Source of the DNA: Salinivibrio kushneri
GTDB lineage: Bacteria; Pseudomonadota; Gammaproteobacteria; Enterobacterales; Vibrionaceae
Length of the DNA: 64,000 bases
NCBI RefSeq assembly: GCF_005280275.1
Contig: NZ_CP040022.1
Span: forward strand, 496,001-560,000
Direction: 5' to 3'
Below are positions 62,824 to 64,000 of this stretch, piece by piece. Position 1 is the stretch's first letter. Each line of letters begins with the position of its first letter. A model generated the notes under the pieces. That model saw only the letters and a list, made by a program, of their open reading frames with translations, did not search any database and was not told where the DNA came from. Made by a program: the position numbers and the translations under genes.

Positions 62824-63712
62824 GGCGCAACCCCGCTAACACGGTTTCTGTAGTCACTGTCAGTAAGGATAGATAGTCAGGCACGGGTCCGTCAGCTTGA
62901 CTGAGCGAATCGACATATAAAATGCCGCCATAGTGTGCGTCGGTTTCCGCGGCGACTTGTTTGGCGGGCGCATCAGACACGGTGCTTTCAGAAAAGACAG
63001 CACGCACTTGGTGTTCTCGCACGGTATCAATCAGTGCGCGAACTTGTTGTGGTGTACCCTGGCGCTCGGCGTTAATCGGCCATAAATAGGCTTCGTTGAG
63101 GTTTAAATCACGTGCCAGATAAGAAAAAGCGCCTTCGCTGCTTACTAGCCAACGCTGTGATTCGGGAACTGCGGATAGCGCGTCTTGAGCACGCGCGAAC
63201 ACGGCCTGAATTTGTGCCTTGTAGGCTTTGGCATTGGCTTGGTAGTGCGTTTGATTGGCGGGATCGTACTTGATCAGGGCGCGCTCGATGTTATCAACGT
63301 ATCGCATCGCATCCGATGGCGACATCCACGCGTGGGGGTTGGGTTTGCCACGATACGGGCCCGAGGCAATCACAATTGGCTCCACTCCCTCAGATAAGAT
63401 CACATTCGGTACCTCATCAATGTGCTGGAAAAAACGTTCGAACCAACGCTCTAGGCCTAACCCGTTCCACATCACCACATCCGCACCTTGTGCACGCAGA
63501 ATATCCCCTGGGGTGGGTTGGTAATTGTGGATCTCAGCGCCGGGTTTAGTGAGCGATACCACCTCGGCATGCTCGCCCGCCACGTTGGCGGCCATATCAG
63601 CGAGAATGGTAAAGCTGGTCACCACTTTTAACTTGTCCGCGTGTTTTGATTGGTCGGCGTGCGCCATCGGAGAGAGCAAGAGCGCGACGATAATGATGAT
63701 GTTCTTCTTCAT
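62810..63712 (-). CDS. sitA: Mn/Fe ABC transporter periplasmic binding protein SitA
   Basis: 300 residues with a signal peptide (about 1-19, ending MAHA-DQ). The cluster A-I family metal ligands are all visible: His in KPGAEIHNYQPTP, His in NPHAWMSPSDA, Glu in AVFSESTVSD and Asp in LYVDSLSQAD. The SitA/YfeA-type reading (GLGLERWFERFF, TSEGAFSYL-like SSEGAFSYLARD, YLWPINAERQGTP) and the lack of the His-rich loop of ZnuA favour Mn2+/Fe2+ over Zn2+. First gene of sitABCD; a Fur box lies upstream. AAGG precedes the ATG. Confidence 0.93.
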   Translation of the reverse strand: MKKNIIIIVALLLSPMAHADQSKHADKLKVVTSFTILADMAANVAGEHAEVVSLTKPGAEIHNYQPTPGDILRAQGADVVMWNGLGLERWFERFFQHIDEVPNVILSEGVEPIVIASGPYRGKPNPHAWMSPSDAMRYVDNIERALIKYDPANQTHYQANAKAYKAQIQAVFARAQDALSAVPESQRWLVSSEGAFSYLARDLNLNEAYLWPINAERQGTPQQVRALIDTVREHQVRAVFSESTVSDAPAKQVAAETDAHYGGILYVDSLSQADGPVPDYLSLLTVTTETVLAGLRHDAL

Positions 63713-63784
63713 AAGCCTTTATCTCTTTTACTATGCGTGTGACTACGGCGTGAGGTCGCCAGCCGATCATACATTAAAGATAAC

Positions 63785-63803
63785 GGTTATGATAATCATT
63801 CTC
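63785..63803. promoter_or_regulatory. Fur box upstream of sitABCD
   Basis: GGTTATGATAATCATTCTC matches the 19-base Fur consensus at 16 positions. It lies 73 bases before the sitA start, in a position suited to the promoter. Confidence 0.78.
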
Positions 63804-63810
63804 AAGTGAG

Positions 63811-63838
63811 TGTTAATAAAAAAGGCGCCGATAGCGCC
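63811..63838 (-). terminator. Rho-independent terminator of the HAD-like gene
   Basis: GGCGC-N5-GCGCC hairpin (63824-63838) followed on the minus strand by TTTTTTATTAA. It ends the transcript coming from the gene at the right edge. Confidence 0.65.
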
Positions 63839-63903
63839 CATTCATTGCGGCAATCGATCATTGCCACCGCCCATATAGGGTTGCTGACAGTGAGAATGCA
63901 CAC

Positions 63904-64000
63904 TCAATCACGAATGGTGTCGTGCCTGGCCCACTCCATTATAGTCCAATCTTTTTCTTGCGCATGCAGGCTTAAGTGTGGATCGGGGTTGACGGCAAAT
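63904..64000 (-). CDS. C-terminal end of a probable HAD-family phosphatase (cut by window edge)
   Basis: About 32 codons are visible up to a TGA at 63904-63906. The peptide FAVNPDPHLSLHAQEKDWTI followed by MEWARHDTIRD resembles the end of HAD-IB (SerB-like) hydrolases, where a VNPDP.L...A....W pattern closes the Rossmann fold. The motifs with catalytic Asp are outside the window, so only the family guess is possible. A hairpin with a T-run follows 66 bases later. Confidence 0.5.
   Translation of the reverse strand, partial: FAVNPDPHLSLHAQEKDWTIMEWARHDTIRD

Noticed and set aside
60222-63712. Reading the metal transporter as zinc-specific ZnuABC
   Set aside because: There are two permease genes, the binding protein lacks the His-rich loop of ZnuA and follows SitA/YfeA motifs, and the upstream site is Fur-like rather than Zur-like.
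1-64000. CRISPR arrays, tRNA or rRNA genes
   Set aside because: No regularly spaced repeat series and no cloverleaf or rRNA-like sequence was noticed on either strand by eye.

Overview
The window looks like chromosomal DNA of a salt-adapted gammaproteobacterium, most likely in or near the Vibrionaceae (a Salinivibrio-like organism would fit). This is an inference from gene content and order: ectABC-ask, NhaD, proXWV, RavA-ViaA, several chemoreceptors and GGDEF proteins, and VCR-like imperfect hairpins. Base composition is near 50% GC over most of the window and visibly AT-richer in about 54.6-59.2 kb. No rRNA, tRNA or CRISPR array was found.

Layout. 1-4.6 kb: end-truncated chemoreceptor, a GNAT-nitrilase fusion, a membrane diguanylate cyclase, a LysE exporter. 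4.8-8.6 kb: ectoine operon ectA-ectB-ectC-ask, with a hairpin before ask and a clear terminator after it. 8.9-16 kb: response regulator-hemerythrin protein, cold-shock protein, SPFH/NfeD pair, two tiny basic proteins, metC, a second chemoreceptor. 16.1-19.4 kb: proXWV glycine betaine importer. 19.5-27.3 kb: isochorismatase-like hydrolase divergent from a DMT transporter with two palindromic operators between them, LpxR-like protein, sulfurtransferase, ravA-viaA, EamA exporter. 27.4-30.2 kb: TrpXYZ-type ABC importer. 30.6-32.1 kb: nhaD. 32.2-35.6 kb: TRAP transporter plus universal stress protein in the order of the ectoine importer teaABCD. 36.2-41.5 kb: ppiC, a second diguanylate cyclase, a cytoplasmic GH13 enzyme followed by a gutted copy of the cyclase gene, then an ABC-F gene behind tandem terminator hairpins. 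41.6-51.6 kb: SatD/DUF3307 pair, S9 peptidase, siderophore-interacting protein, cytochrome b562, lipoate-ligase-like protein, GATase, pcp, msrAB, lrgAB. 51.7-60 kb is the accessory part: hipBA placed between lrgAB and a LysR gene that share an operator-like palindrome; an AT-rich island with NYN, HEPN-like, frameshifted DUF2971 and broken IS110 genes, two small orphan genes and two attC-like hairpins; and parDE flanked by a degenerate direct repeat. 60.2-63.8 kb: Fur-boxed sitABCD metal importer. The last 100 bases hold the 3' end of a probable HAD phosphatase.

The strongest biological theme is osmoadaptation. Ectoine synthesis, ectoine uptake or recovery, betaine uptake and Na+/H+ antiport all lie within about 31 kb. 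A second theme is local rearrangement: gene remnants, repeats bracketing toxin-antitoxin pairs and integron-like sites are concentrated in 36-40 kb and 51-60 kb.
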